A DNA stretch of 64,000 nucleotides from AP-15 sp963812675 (GTDB lineage Bacteria > Pseudomonadota > Alphaproteobacteria > ATCC43930 > CGMCC-115725). A program made the translations under genes and the position numbers. The notes under the pieces are model-generated. The model ran no database searches. It was not told where the DNA came from and worked only from the letters and a program-made list of their open reading frames with translations. Numbering within the stretch: the first letter of the stretch is position 1; each line of letters opens with the position of its first letter. Shown here in pieces: positions 17,275-25,553 of the stretch. Where the stretch lies: NCBI GenBank assembly GCA_963812675.1, contig CAWEWR010000007.1:372001-436000 (forward strand). Reading direction: 5' to 3'.

Positions 17275-18279
17275 ATGGAGGGCTTCGAGACACGCCAGGT
17301 GGGGCGCACGCCCCTCAGATTGACGGTCCTGGGGCTCGGCACCGGAACTCTCGGGGGGCACCGTATCCCCGTCACTCGAGACGAAGGAGAGGCGGTGGTA
17401 AGGGCGGCGTGGAGAGCCGGTGTTCGCTATTTCGATACTGCGCCTTTCTATGGTTTCGGCAAGGCGTGCCGAATCGTCGGCGATGCCCTGCGCGAGTTGC
17501 CCCGCGAAAATTGGGTCTTGTCGACCAAGGCAGGGCGGCTGCTGCGGCCGCAGACGAGTGCCGGCATTCCTGGTGCGCTGCGGCATCCGATGCCGTTCGA
17601 GGATGTCTTTGATTATTCCTACGATGGGATCATGCGTTCGTTCGAGGACAGCTTGCAGCGCCTGGGCTTGGCTCGGATCGACATCCTTTACGTTCATGAC
17701 ATCGGTGCGCGGCAGCACGGCAAAGATGCGCATCCCGGAATCATGCGCACCTTTCGCGACAGCGGATATCGCGCGCTCGAACAATTGCGCTCATCCCGCA
17801 AGCTGGGGGCGATCGGGATCGGGGTCAACGAGTGGGAAGTTCTGCTCGAGGCGATCGATTGGGGTGAGTGGGATGTCTTTCTTCTCGCCGGGCGCTATAC
17901 GCTCCTCGAGCAGACGCCGCTCGATGACCTGCTCCCCCAATGCCTGCGCTCCGGCATATCGGTCGTAATCGGGGCACCGTTCAATACCGGCATTCTCGCC
18001 GGCCGCGAGAGTTGGAACTATCGGCCGGCACCCCCAGAGATCGTCAGCCGGGTCAAAAAGATAAGGGCGATCTGCGACAGTCATCGGGTGCCTCTCGTCG
18101 CCGCGGCGCTGCAGTTTCCACTGGCTCATCCAGCCGTCGCGGCGATCCTCCCCGGGCCGCGCAATGTCGCTGAGTTCGAGGCTAACGCGAACCTGATGCA
18201 ATACCCGATCCCGCCGGCCTTGTGGGCTGATTTGCGCAACGCCGAGCTGCTCCATCCAGATGCGCCAACCCCGGCCTGA
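17275..18279 (+). CDS. Aldo/keto reductase (aldose/fucose dehydrogenase-like)
   Basis: 334 residues of the AKR TIM-barrel family. GLGTGTLGG at the N-terminus, active-site FDTAPFYGFG with catalytic Asp and Tyr, LSTKAGR with Lys, and VHDIG supplying His. The pattern resembles D-threo-aldose 1-dehydrogenase/L-fucose dehydrogenase, oxidising aldoses with NAD(P). It is divergent from rbsK, so both may handle a sugar. The exact substrate cannot be read from sequence. Confidence 0.88.
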   Translation: MEGFETRQVGRTPLRLTVLGLGTGTLGGHRIPVTRDEGEAVVRAAWRAGVRYFDTAPFYGFGKACRIVGDALRELPRENWVLSTKAGRLLRPQTSAGIPGALRHPMPFEDVFDYSYDGIMRSFEDSLQRLGLARIDILYVHDIGARQHGKDAHPGIMRTFRDSGYRALEQLRSSRKLGAIGIGVNEWEVLLEAIDWGEWDVFLLAGRYTLLEQTPLDDLLPQCLRSGISVVIGAPFNTGILAGRESWNYRPAPPEIVSRVKKIRAICDSHRVPLVAAALQFPLAHPAVAAILPGPRNVAEFEANANLMQYPIPPALWADLRNAELLHPDAPTPA

Positions 18280-18315
18280 TCGAAGGCAGGCGCCGAGCTG
18301 TATTGACGCCTAAGC

Positions 18316-18708
18316 TCACTCCGACGACTCGATCCTCTCCATGTCCTCGTCGCTGAAGCCGAAATGATGGCCGATCTCGTGGATCAGCACGTGCCGCACC
18401 AGATGCCCCAAATCTTCGCCGCTCTCGCACCAGTAATCGAGGATCGGACGGCGATAGAGGAAGATCATGTCGAGATCCGGCCGCAGATCGCTGACGCTCT
18501 TGTGCGGTAGCGCCACGCCCTGGTAAAGGCCGAGAATATCGAATGGGCTTTCGAGGCCCATCGCCGTCTCGGTCTCCTCGTCGGGGAACTCCTCGACTCG
18601 GATCACAACGCGTCCGAGCTGGCGTTTCAGCTCCTGCGGGATGGTGCCCAGCGCATGTTCCGCCATTGCCTCGATCTCGGCGAGCGATGGCGGCAGACGA
18701 TCCGGCAT
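18316..18708 (-). CDS. Minimal zincin metallopeptidase-fold protein
   Basis: 130 residues from ATG 18708 (MPDRLPPSLAEIEAMAE). The C-terminal HEIGHHFGFSDEDME is the Zn-binding HExxHxxGxxD motif of the small 'minimal zincin' (MPN/PF06262) family found across Proteobacteria and Actinobacteria; its function is unknown. Only 31 bp separate it from the divergent pterin dehydratase gene. An in-frame start at 18831 would overlap that gene and is less likely. Confidence 0.88.
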   Translation of the reverse strand: MPDRLPPSLAEIEAMAEHALGTIPQELKRQLGRVVIRVEEFPDEETETAMGLESPFDILGLYQGVALPHKSVSDLRPDLDMIFLYRRPILDYWCESGEDLGHLVRHVLIHEIGHHFGFSDEDMERIESSE

Positions 18709-18739
18709 GATATCACTCCCGTGATTAACGGAGGTTGGC

Positions 18740-19057
18740 ATGGTCGAGAGGCTGGTCGGAGCGCAGCGGCACACCGCGCTGCACGAGCTGCATGGCTGGG
18801 TCGAGGTCGACGACCGCGATGCGATCCGCAAGACCTACCATTTCGAGAATTTCTCCGAAGCGTGGGGCTTCATGTCGCGAATGGCGCTCCTGGCGGAAAA
18901 AATGGACCACCACCCCGAGCTGTTCAACGTCTACAACCGGGTCGAGGTCATCCTGTCGACGCACGACGCGGGCGGGCTCAGCGAGCTCGACATCCGGCTG
19001 GCGCACGCGATCGACGAAATCGCTCCCGAAAGGGACCGCCGCCCTACCCTCCCCTAG
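18740..19057 (+). CDS. phhB: 4a-hydroxytetrahydrobiopterin dehydratase
   Basis: 105 residues of the PCD/DCoH family. FENFSEAWGFMSRMALLAEKMDHHPE contains the catalytic double-His motif; YNRVEVILSTHDAGGLSELD completes the fold. It dehydrates 4a-hydroxy-tetrahydropterin, recycling cofactor for phenylalanine hydroxylase; no phhA is in the window. It may serve another pterin enzyme, possibly the molybdopterin pathway, but that is speculative. Confidence 0.92.
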   Translation: MVERLVGAQRHTALHELHGWVEVDDRDAIRKTYHFENFSEAWGFMSRMALLAEKMDHHPELFNVYNRVEVILSTHDAGGLSELDIRLAHAIDEIAPERDRRPTLP

Positions 19058-19066
19058 CGCTGCGGC

Positions 19067-19828
19067 TCAGCGCGGCGCCATGCGCAAGGCGCCGTCGAGC
19101 CGGATCACCTCGCCGTTGATCATCCGGTTCTGGCACAGGTGCAGCACCAGCGCGGCGTACTCCTCGGGCCGGCCGAGCCGGCTCGGAAAGGGCACGCTCG
19201 CAGCGAGTCTGTCCTGGACGTTCTGTGCCAGGCCTTCCACCATCGGCGTTGCAAAGATCCCTGGGGCAATCGCCACGACCCGCACTCCATAGCGCGCCAG
19301 TTCGCGCGCCGCCGGCAAGGTCAGCGAAACGATGCCGCCTTTCGAGGCGCTGTAGGCCGCCTGCCCGATCTGACCTTCATAGGCCGCTACCGAAGCAGTC
19401 GAGACGATGATGCCGCGCTCGCCGTCGGGGAGCGGGTCGAGAACGGTCATCTCCGCCGCGGCGACCCGCAGCAGGTTGAAGCTGCCGATCAGATTGATCT
19501 CGATGACGCGCCGAAACGCGTCGAGCGGCAACGGGCCGTCGTGCCCGACGATGCGGCCGGCGGTGCCGACGCCGGCGCAATTGACGGCGATGCGCGCGGG
19601 GCCGTGCCGCTGGTGCGCCGCCGCAATGGCCGCTTCGACCGAAGCGGCGTCGGTCACATCGCAGGCGATGGCGAACCCGCTTATCTCGCGCGCCGCGGCG
19701 GCCGCCGCGGCCTCGTTGACATCCAGAAGCGTCACCTTGACCCCTGCTGCGGTCAGCGCCTCTGCCGTCGCCCGGCCGAGGCCAGAGGCTCCGCCGCTGA
19801 CGATTGCCGCCTGCCCTGCGATCTCCAT
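19067..19828 (-). CDS. SDR 3-hydroxyacyl-CoA dehydrogenase type II-like
   Basis: 253 residues of the short-chain dehydrogenase family: SGGASGLGRAT (cofactor), NCAGVGTAGR, catalytic Ser in STASVAAYEGQ, Y-x3-K in YSASKGG, and PGIFATPM. The combination, with MTVLDPLPDGERG, strongly resembles HSD17B10/type II 3-hydroxyacyl-CoA dehydrogenases, which oxidise 3-hydroxyacyl-CoA (including branched-chain intermediates) with NAD. It precedes nothing obviously cotranscribed; the EamA gene ends 35 bp upstream. Confidence 0.9.
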   Translation of the reverse strand: MEIAGQAAIVSGGASGLGRATAEALTAAGVKVTLLDVNEAAAAAAAREISGFAIACDVTDAASVEAAIAAAHQRHGPARIAVNCAGVGTAGRIVGHDGPLPLDAFRRVIEINLIGSFNLLRVAAAEMTVLDPLPDGERGIIVSTASVAAYEGQIGQAAYSASKGGIVSLTLPAARELARYGVRVVAIAPGIFATPMVEGLAQNVQDRLAASVPFPSRLGRPEEYAALVLHLCQNRMINGEVIRLDGALRMAPR

Positions 19829-19863
19829 GGGCTCCTCCTGCCGATGATCTAAGCCGGAAAACC

Positions 19864-20787
19864 TTATCGCCGAGGCGACCGCGCTGCACGCCTCTCGCCG
19901 CGGCGCGCCAGCCTAGCTAGCCGGGCCTCGCGATATGCGACATAGATCGACGATCCGGCGATGATTGCGGCTCCCACCCAGGTCCACACATCGGTAACTT
20001 CGCCGAACCATAGAAAGCCGATGAGCGCCGCAAAGGGCAGCCGGGCAAACTCAAAGGGCGCGCAAGCGCTGGCATCGGCTGCCGCGAGCGCCCGGGCAAC
20101 CGAAAGATGTGCGATCGTGCCGAGGCAGCCGAGCCCGACGAGCGCGCCCAAAGCCGACGGGTCCGGCCATCGCCAGACGAACAGCGCGGGGATAAGCGAC
20201 AACGGCGTCAGATAGATCATGAACATAGCGACGATTTTGCCCGGCGGCTCGGTGCGCGCGAGAAATTTGACGGTGATGTTGTTCATCGCCGCGGTCGCCG
20301 CCGACAGCAGCAGGATCAAGAGGTTCGCATCGAGCCGCTCGCTGCCCGGCCGCATGATCACGAGCACGCCGATAAAGCCGATGACGACCGCGCTCCAGCG
20401 GCGAAGCCTGACGTCCTCGTGGAGGACCAGCACCGCCGCTATCGTGGCAAAGAGGGGCGCCGTGAAGTTGACGGCGGTCGCAGTCGCCAACGGCACCAAG
20501 GTAATCCCATAGAACCAGGTCGCCATCGAGACTAGGCCGATCGCCGCCCGCAACAGATAAAAGCCGGCGTTGCGGCCGCGCACCACAGCCGCACCGCCTT
20601 TGATGATCCAGGGAAGCAGGAACACAAGTCCGAACAGGCAACGAAAGAAGGCGACTTCGAACGGGTGCATCGCCTGTGCCGCGACGCGGATTAACACATT
20701 CATCATTACCGCGCAGATCCCGCTGAGCAGAATCCAGAGCGCGGCGCGAGTAGTCGGCGCGAGCCGCGGCATCGTCCACGAAGCCAT
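19864..20787 (-). CDS. EamA/DMT family transporter
   Basis: 307 residues from ATG 20787 (MASWTMPRLAP) with about ten hydrophobic helices in two EamA repeats (for example WILLSGICAVMMNVLIR and FFRCLFGLVFLLPWI). An inner-membrane drug/metabolite exporter of unknown substrate. A longer in-frame start at 20934 would overlap the pagL gene and add non-hydrophobic residues. The C-terminus is Arg-rich. It lies 49 bp downstream of pagL. Confidence 0.9.
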   Translation of the reverse strand: MASWTMPRLAPTTRAALWILLSGICAVMMNVLIRVAAQAMHPFEVAFFRCLFGLVFLLPWIIKGGAAVVRGRNAGFYLLRAAIGLVSMATWFYGITLVPLATATAVNFTAPLFATIAAVLVLHEDVRLRRWSAVVIGFIGVLVIMRPGSERLDANLLILLLSAATAAMNNITVKFLARTEPPGKIVAMFMIYLTPLSLIPALFVWRWPDPSALGALVGLGCLGTIAHLSVARALAAADASACAPFEFARLPFAALIGFLWFGEVTDVWTWVGAAIIAGSSIYVAYREARLARLARRGERRAARSPRR

Positions 20788-20836
20788 CAGGGATTGATTT
20801 CGCCGGCTCGCGGCGGCGAGATGCGCAGGATCGAAA

Positions 20837-21394
20837 TCAGCGAAGCGGCACGGTATAGACGAGCAGCAAGGCCTGCTCCCCCGGGTTCTGCTTGCCCAAA
20901 CCGGCATTCGATATATGATAAAAGGCAAGACCAAGGCGGCTTCGGTTTGCGAAGCGGTAATCCAACTCGGCGCCGCTGCGGAACTCCCACCAGGAGCCGA
21001 GATTGAGACCGCCTCCGCGGTACCAGTACCCGCCGGCGAAGGTCGGGGTCACCACCCAGTTCGCACCAAAATTCACGTCGAAGCCGAAACCGGCATAGCC
21101 GTAGAACGCGCCGGCGCTGGTGCCCATCAGGCCGACAAACGGCGCAACGATCCATAGTACATCGCCAAACCGGTATTCGCCCTGCAGCTGGGCGTTGCGC
21201 CTCGCATCGGGTTTTTTCTGGTCGGGGTTGATGTCGAAAACCCCGGCGCCGGTCCCGATGCTCGGCGGATCCGCGGGGGACCCCAGGGTGACGAAGGACC
21301 CCAAGGCAATTTGCGCGGTCGCGGGAGGCGCGGTTGCGATGCAGAATGCCAAGAGCAAGATCACCCCCAGCCAGCTCATAGATCTCTTGCTCAC
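20837..21394 (-). CDS. pagL: Lipid A 3-O-deacylase (PagL-like acyloxyacyl hydrolase)
   Basis: About 185 residues with a signal sequence ending near PATAQ and an 8-strand barrel pattern. YHISNAGLG with a Glu about twelve residues after the His matches the PagL catalytic His-Ser-Glu triad. It acts in the outer membrane removing the 3-O acyl chain of lipid A. The GTG at 21394 gives a KR-containing n-region after GGGGG; a GTG at 21406 or ATG at 21379 are alternatives. PTFAGGYWYRGGG is typical. Confidence 0.85.
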   Translation of the reverse strand: MSKRSMSWLGVILLLAFCIATAPPATAQIALGSFVTLGSPADPPSIGTGAGVFDINPDQKKPDARRNAQLQGEYRFGDVLWIVAPFVGLMGTSAGAFYGYAGFGFDVNFGANWVVTPTFAGGYWYRGGGLNLGSWWEFRSGAELDYRFANRSRLGLAFYHISNAGLGKQNPGEQALLLVYTVPLR

Positions 21395-21488
21395 GCTTTC
21401 CCCCACCCCGATCGCGGCTCGGTCGAGACCGCGCCTCTTTTATCCTAAAAAGCAAACCATGCTGCACAAGCAAAACCGGTCGGCAAAT

Positions 21489-22439
21489 TCAGATCTGCTT
21501 CATTCGTTCCGTCGCGAGGATCAACTGCTCGCGAATTCCAGGTTCCATCGCCGAGTGGCCGGCATCGGGAACGATCACATAGCTGGCTCCGGGCCAGGCG
21601 CGTACTAATTCGTCCGCACTGCCGACCGGGCAGACCATGTCGTAACGGCCCTGCACGACAACTGCAGGCAAATGCCGGATCTGCGCGACACGCGCGATCA
21701 GATCACATTCGCCGGTGAACAGATGGCAACTGAAGAAATGCGCTTCGATTCGCGCCAGGCCGAGAGCGAGCCGATCCTCGCTGAAGGCGGCCACCGTCTC
21801 GGGATTGGGCAACAAAGTCGAGCAGGCGCCCTCGTAGATGCTCCAGGCGCGCGCCGCGGGCATGTGGACGCGCGGGTCCGGGTCGCGCAGGCGCCGGTAA
21901 TAGGCGGCGAGAATGTCGCGGCGCTCGGCCTCGGGGAGAAATCCCGAAAAGGCGCGCCACGCCTCGGGAAACACTCTGCGAATGCCGTAAAGAAACCACT
22001 CGATCTCCTCGCGCCGGCACAGAAATATCCCACGCAGCACGAGTCCGACGCAGCGGAGCGGGTGCGTCTCGGCGTAATGCAATGCCAATGTGGAGCCCCA
22101 GGACCCGCCAAATACCAGCCATTTGTCGATGCCCAGCGAGGAGCGCAGATGTTCGATATCGGCCACGAGATGAGCCGGCGTGTTGTCGGCGATCTCGCCG
22201 AGCGGCGTCGATCGGCCGGCGCCGCGCTGATCGAAAATCACGATCCGCCAATATTCAGGATCGAAAAACCGCCGATGCACCGGGGTCGCGCCGGCGCCGG
22301 GGCCTCCGTGCAGAAACAGCGCCGGGACACCGCGCGGATTACCCGACTGCTCCCAATACATCGTATGCCGCGCATCGAGCCGCAGCATGCCAGTACGATA
22401 GGGCTCGATGGGAGGAAACAGATCGCGGCGGATCGTCAT
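21489..22439 (-). CDS. pip: Proline iminopeptidase
   Basis: 316 residues from ATG 22439 (MTIRRDLFPPIEPY). An alpha/beta hydrolase of peptidase family S33: FLHGGPGAG oxyanion segment, DQRGAGRS, nucleophile GGSWGS, catalytic Asp in VQGRYDMVCP and His in DAGHSAMEP. It releases N-terminal proline from peptides in the cytoplasm. A longer in-frame start at 22604 adds residues with no family resemblance. Confidence 0.95.
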   Translation of the reverse strand: MTIRRDLFPPIEPYRTGMLRLDARHTMYWEQSGNPRGVPALFLHGGPGAGATPVHRRFFDPEYWRIVIFDQRGAGRSTPLGEIADNTPAHLVADIEHLRSSLGIDKWLVFGGSWGSTLALHYAETHPLRCVGLVLRGIFLCRREEIEWFLYGIRRVFPEAWRAFSGFLPEAERRDILAAYYRRLRDPDPRVHMPAARAWSIYEGACSTLLPNPETVAAFSEDRLALGLARIEAHFFSCHLFTGECDLIARVAQIRHLPAVVVQGRYDMVCPVGSADELVRAWPGASYVIVPDAGHSAMEPGIREQLILATERMKQI

Positions 22440-22658
22440 CGCAGGCACAGTGTAGGAGCCCGCGCACCGATTACCTAGTGGAGACAGTCTGCCCCGATCC
22501 GGACAGGCGAGCACAGACCGTTCTGCTCGATCGTGCCGGGTCGAGAGCGAAGTGGCGCCCAAGGTTCCCCGCATCCTTCGCGACCCGGCTGTCGTCCGCT
22601 CCAAGTTGGCAAGGATCGCGATCCAGAGATCGCCCGTGATGTCATTCTAAGGGCGTGA

Positions 22659-23300
22659 TCAATCCCAGCCCGTCGCAAGGCCGCGTTGATCGTGATCCGA
22701 GTGACCGCACACGATTTTTTTCGGCCACATCAACTCTTCGCGCGATCCCAAAACCTCCTGGACAGTAGAAAGGACAATCCATACCGCTATAACGGCCGCG
22801 ACGCTCGGATCGAAAACCGACTGCCCTGTAAAGATCACCAACAATCCGGCAACCACAGGAGCGAGAGAGACATAAACGTCGCCCATATTGTGTATATAGG
22901 CCAGACGGATCGCTGCATTGTTGCGCCCTGGCTTCCAAAGAAAACAGGCCACCCCCCAATTTGCGGCGGCAGCCGCGACCCCAACCAGCAGCGGGATCGC
23001 CCCTTGAACCGGAATAGGGTTCAGAAATCGCTCAACGGCCTGCCACGCGAGAACGCCGCTGATCACGATCAAGCCGAGCGAGTTGAAGAAATTTGCGGTG
23101 CGCAGAAGATTCCGAGATACACCCTGCGAAAGGATGAAGGCTAGATAAAGAAAAACGAGCGCCATTTCATCGGAGAAGTTGTGGACAGCGTCCATCATGA
23201 GACTGAGGCTGTGGGCTTCAAATCCGGCCACAGCCTCTACCACAGAAATCGCCGCGTTGAGTATCGTTGCGGCCGCAAGGGCTTTTCGGTAGTGGGCCAT
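22659..23300 (-). CDS. Cation diffusion facilitator, short form
   Basis: 213 residues with six predicted helices. The metal-site residues of CDF exporters are seen as DAVHNFSDE in helix 2 and HNMGDVYVS in helix 5. The usual cytoplasmic C-terminal dimer domain is largely missing: only about 25 residues follow helix 6, ending HSDHDQRGLATGWD. It probably moves Zn, Co or similar ions out of the cytoplasm. It sits at the edge of the metal-related island (22.6-28.1 kb). Confidence 0.87.
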   Translation of the reverse strand: MAHYRKALAAATILNAAISVVEAVAGFEAHSLSLMMDAVHNFSDEMALVFLYLAFILSQGVSRNLLRTANFFNSLGLIVISGVLAWQAVERFLNPIPVQGAIPLLVGVAAAAANWGVACFLWKPGRNNAAIRLAYIHNMGDVYVSLAPVVAGLLVIFTGQSVFDPSVAAVIAVWIVLSTVQEVLGSREELMWPKKIVCGHSDHDQRGLATGWD

Positions 23301-23364
23301 CAGGATCGCCCAATTTCTGGTCGGCAGTTGCCCGCCCGCCGCTCTTCAGCTTCTCCTCGAACTC

Positions 23365-23646
23365 TTATGGCCGGCTTACGGTGACCGGGCAGCCGCAAAT
23401 CGGGCAGGCTGCCGTGAGTGACTGTGCAGAGGGGTCTTTGGCGAGCTGCGCCTGCAATTGGGTCAGCAGAGCCTGATGCTCAGAAGGACCGCCGCAACGC
23501 TCGGCATAGGCGCGACCCAGACGGCTCGCCGGGTCGATTTCTTCCACCTGCCACGCCTTCGCGGAGCGCCCGGCTGCAAGGGCGGCCAAGCCGCCGACCC
23601 ATGCGGTGGCGGACAGCAATTGCCGCCTCAGCACCGATTCACTCAA
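23365..23646 (-). CDS. Small Tat-signal-like protein with C-terminal CPICGC motif
   Basis: 93 residues, family not recognised. LRRQLLSATAWVGGLAALAAG resembles a twin-arginine or Sec signal. The mature part ends in CPICGCPVTV, a compact four-residue-spaced Cys cluster suited to a metal ion or Fe-S centre. Its start overlaps the end of the DUF1194 gene by 8 bp, so the two are very likely cotranslated and may work together in the periplasm. Confidence 0.7.
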   Translation of the reverse strand: MSESVLRRQLLSATAWVGGLAALAAGRSAKAWQVEEIDPASRLGRAYAERCGGPSEHQALLTQLQAQLAKDPSAQSLTAACPICGCPVTVSRP

Positions 23647-24403
23647 ATTTCATCTCCCCCGTATTGCTAAAGGACACCTGTCTTGCGGCTGCAGCCCTCG
23701 CCACATCGATTTCCTTGGCGAGCTTTTGCGCCATCGCGTCGGCGAACGTATTAAAGTCCTTTACGGACAACATAAAGGCGTTCGGTCCGCCGATGACGTT
23801 CTGCTGGTAATAGAGCGGCAGCCCGCCCGGCGGCTGCGTGTGCGCGGAATAGCCCAGATTCGGCTTGTCGTTGATGATCGCCAGACCGTTGATCGTCACG
23901 CCTTGCGCGATGGCCTGGTCGCGCGCCTCGGTGATGGGACGGCCGGAATTATTCGTGCCGTCGCCGGAAATGTCGATGATCCGGCGCTTGGCCTGCCATT
24001 TCGAGCTCACAAAATGCGCCATCGCGAAATCGATCGCGGCGCTGATCGATGTCCGCCCCATGAACGAGCGCGGCGCGGCTAGGATCGCGGCGGCCATGCT
24101 GCCGGCATCCTCCTCGTCGCGGATCTCGGTCCAATCGACGACGACCTGCTGGTCCTCGTCCCCCGACCACTCGATGAAGCACACGCCGATTGCCGCACCC
24201 GGCCGGGCGTGAATGGCCGTGAGCACGCGCGGATCGCTGAGCGCCGCGGCATAGCCCTTGCGCTGCAGATCGAATTCGGCGTCGTCGATGCTGCGCGAGA
24301 CGTCGGCCGCGAGGATCACCTCGAGGTCGACACCGTCGCTTCGCGCCTCCCCGCCGAGGCAGAAGAGCGCCACAAACGCAATCGCGGCGATGGCAGGTCT
24401 CAT
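23639..24403 (-). CDS. DUF1194 exported VWA-domain protein
   Basis: 254 residues from ATG 24403 (MRPAIAAIAFVALFCLGG), with a signal peptide. The DUF1194/VWA domain has a MIDAS-like motif DVSRSID, TSISAAIDFA and DISGDGTNNSG. Function of the family is unknown; a metal-dependent adhesion or scaffold role is usual for VWA domains. It is translationally coupled to the CPICGC protein. A start at 24418 is also possible. Confidence 0.88.
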   Translation of the reverse strand: MRPAIAAIAFVALFCLGGEARSDGVDLEVILAADVSRSIDDAEFDLQRKGYAAALSDPRVLTAIHARPGAAIGVCFIEWSGDEDQQVVVDWTEIRDEEDAGSMAAAILAAPRSFMGRTSISAAIDFAMAHFVSSKWQAKRRIIDISGDGTNNSGRPITEARDQAIAQGVTINGLAIINDKPNLGYSAHTQPPGGLPLYYQQNVIGGPNAFMLSVKDFNTFADAMAQKLAKEIDVARAAAARQVSFSNTGEMKFE

Positions 24404-24615
24404 CGGACTTTCTCCCATCCGGTGCTTTTTAGGATAAGACCAGATCTCGTTCTGGGGAAAGGGGTTCGCAGACCCTGTCCCAGAGGGGCCTGACTGGTTC
24501 AAGCGGTCCGCCCTTGCCACTCTGGCCCCGATTTACCAACTGTCAAATTATTAACGCCGCCGCACAAGCCGCGCCGCGGCGTTTGAGCATTTTGAATACG
24601 GAAAGGCGCTATCTC

Positions 24616-24969
24616 ATGACGACTTGCTCCGCCCCCACCCATTCCGACCATGCGCATCAGCACGGCCCGGGCTGTGGACACTCCGCCGTGCGTCACGGCG
24701 GCCACACCGATTACCTGCACGATGGTCACCTTCATCACCCGCACGAAGGTCATGTCGACGAGCACGTGATCGAGGTGTCACGCCAGAACCCCGACAGCTG
24801 CACCTCCGACCATCGCTGCGGTGGGCACGATTCGGGTCATGTCCACGGGCCCGGATGCGGCCACGATGCGGTGCCGCACGGCGACCATGTGGATTATCGG
24901 GTCTCCGGCCATCTTCACCACCCGCACGGCGATCACTGCGACGACCACGGTCCCTTGGCGTCTGCCTAG
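24616..24969 (+). CDS. Histidine-rich putative metal-binding protein with internal duplication
   Basis: 117 residues containing 27 His and 6 Cys. Two similar halves each carry HGPGCGH-x-AV-x-HG, then H-x-DY and GHLHHPH (first about residues 14-50, second about 74-110). No signal peptide, so probably cytoplasmic. Conserved in Proteobacteria as an uncharacterised His-rich protein; zinc or copper storage or chaperoning is inferred from composition and its metal-transport neighbours. ATG 24616 is chosen because repeats start just after it. Confidence 0.82.
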   Translation: MTTCSAPTHSDHAHQHGPGCGHSAVRHGGHTDYLHDGHLHHPHEGHVDEHVIEVSRQNPDSCTSDHRCGGHDSGHVHGPGCGHDAVPHGDHVDYRVSGHLHHPHGDHCDDHGPLASA

Positions 24970-25002
24970 AGAGGAACGCCTCTCGCGGCATCGTCCCGGC
25001 GG

Positions 25003-25266
25003 CTACTGACCGCGCACGCGCAGTTCGCCGCTCGGCCCGAGCGTAACGCCAGGGAGTTGCCGAAGCGATTGCGCCAGGCTGCGGTTTTCGTCGCCTGGCT
25101 GATCGAGCAGACGGCGACTGTCGAGCGTGTACGTCGTCGCGCCGAGAGGCGGCGCAATCTCGGCGCGCGCCTGATCGAGCTCGGCCGCGGCCCCAGCGTA
25201 ATCGGACGATGGAGTGGCACAAGCGGCAAGGGCGGCGGTCGCGCACATGATCGTTGCAAGTCTCAT
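25003..25266 (-). CDS. Lipoprotein resembling a TonB-receptor plug fragment
   Basis: 87 residues. Signal with lipobox LAAC (Cys16), giving a mature lipoprotein of about 72 residues. The rest (LGATTYTLDS, DENRSLAQSLRQLPGV, GELRVRG) closely parallels the start of the plug domain of the nearby TonB-dependent receptor (LGATVYDFSR, GDNQPLNRLLLQAPGV, GQLHVRN) and stops where the plug would continue. It could be a truncated receptor remnant or an independent plug-like partner. It converges with the His-rich gene. Confidence 0.7.
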   Translation of the reverse strand: MRLATIMCATAALAACATPSSDYAGAAAELDQARAEIAPPLGATTYTLDSRRLLDQPGDENRSLAQSLRQLPGVTLGPSGELRVRGQ

Positions 25267-25318
25267 AACTCGCGAAGCTGGGACCAGCCCTCGACAACTT
25301 CAAGCGGACCGCAAGGCA

Positions 25319-25384
25319 AGCCCCCCTCGCCATTCCCTCAACCCCGAATTGGGGGAGAGGGTTGCGGAGCTTGGCAAGGGGGCT
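25319..25384. repeat. Degenerate copy of dispersed palindromic repeat
   Basis: Nested inverted arms: AGCCCCCCTCGCCA with TGGCAAGGGGGCT outside, and CCCTCAACCCC with TGGGGGAGAGGG inside. The layout and C/G-rich composition match the better copies at 38.7, 40.6, 43.5 and 57.8 kb, but it is more diverged. Confidence 0.5.
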
Positions 25385-25473
25385 GCCGGGCGGTGACTAA
25401 GGGGATTGGCGTACGCGCAGTGACTGCGAAACCACTTGGTTGAAATCCGCCCTAGCCACGATTTCCCGGGGCC

Positions 25474-25486
25474 GTTATAGTATATC
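25474..25486. promoter_or_regulatory. Zur-like palindrome upstream of DUF2946/TonB receptor genes
   Basis: GTTATAGTATATC is a near 6-1-6 palindrome resembling alphaproteobacterial Zur boxes (GTTATA-N-TATAAC), with the last two bases of the right arm differing. It is 67 bp before the DUF2946-like start and the only AT-rich patch in this gap. The Zur assignment is inference from resemblance and metal-related neighbours. Confidence 0.4.
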
Positions 25487-25553
25487 AATCGGGTGCCGAA
25501 TTCGGCGGCCGGTGCGGGGGCGTGTATATCGAGATGCGGGGGGCCGCTCGACG

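Noticed and set aside
21440..24437. 14-bp inverted pair TTATCCTAAAAAGC (21440-21453) and GCTTTTTAGGATAA (24424-24437) upstream of two genes
   Set aside because: Matches of this length arise by chance in a window of this size, and the orientation relative to the genes differs.
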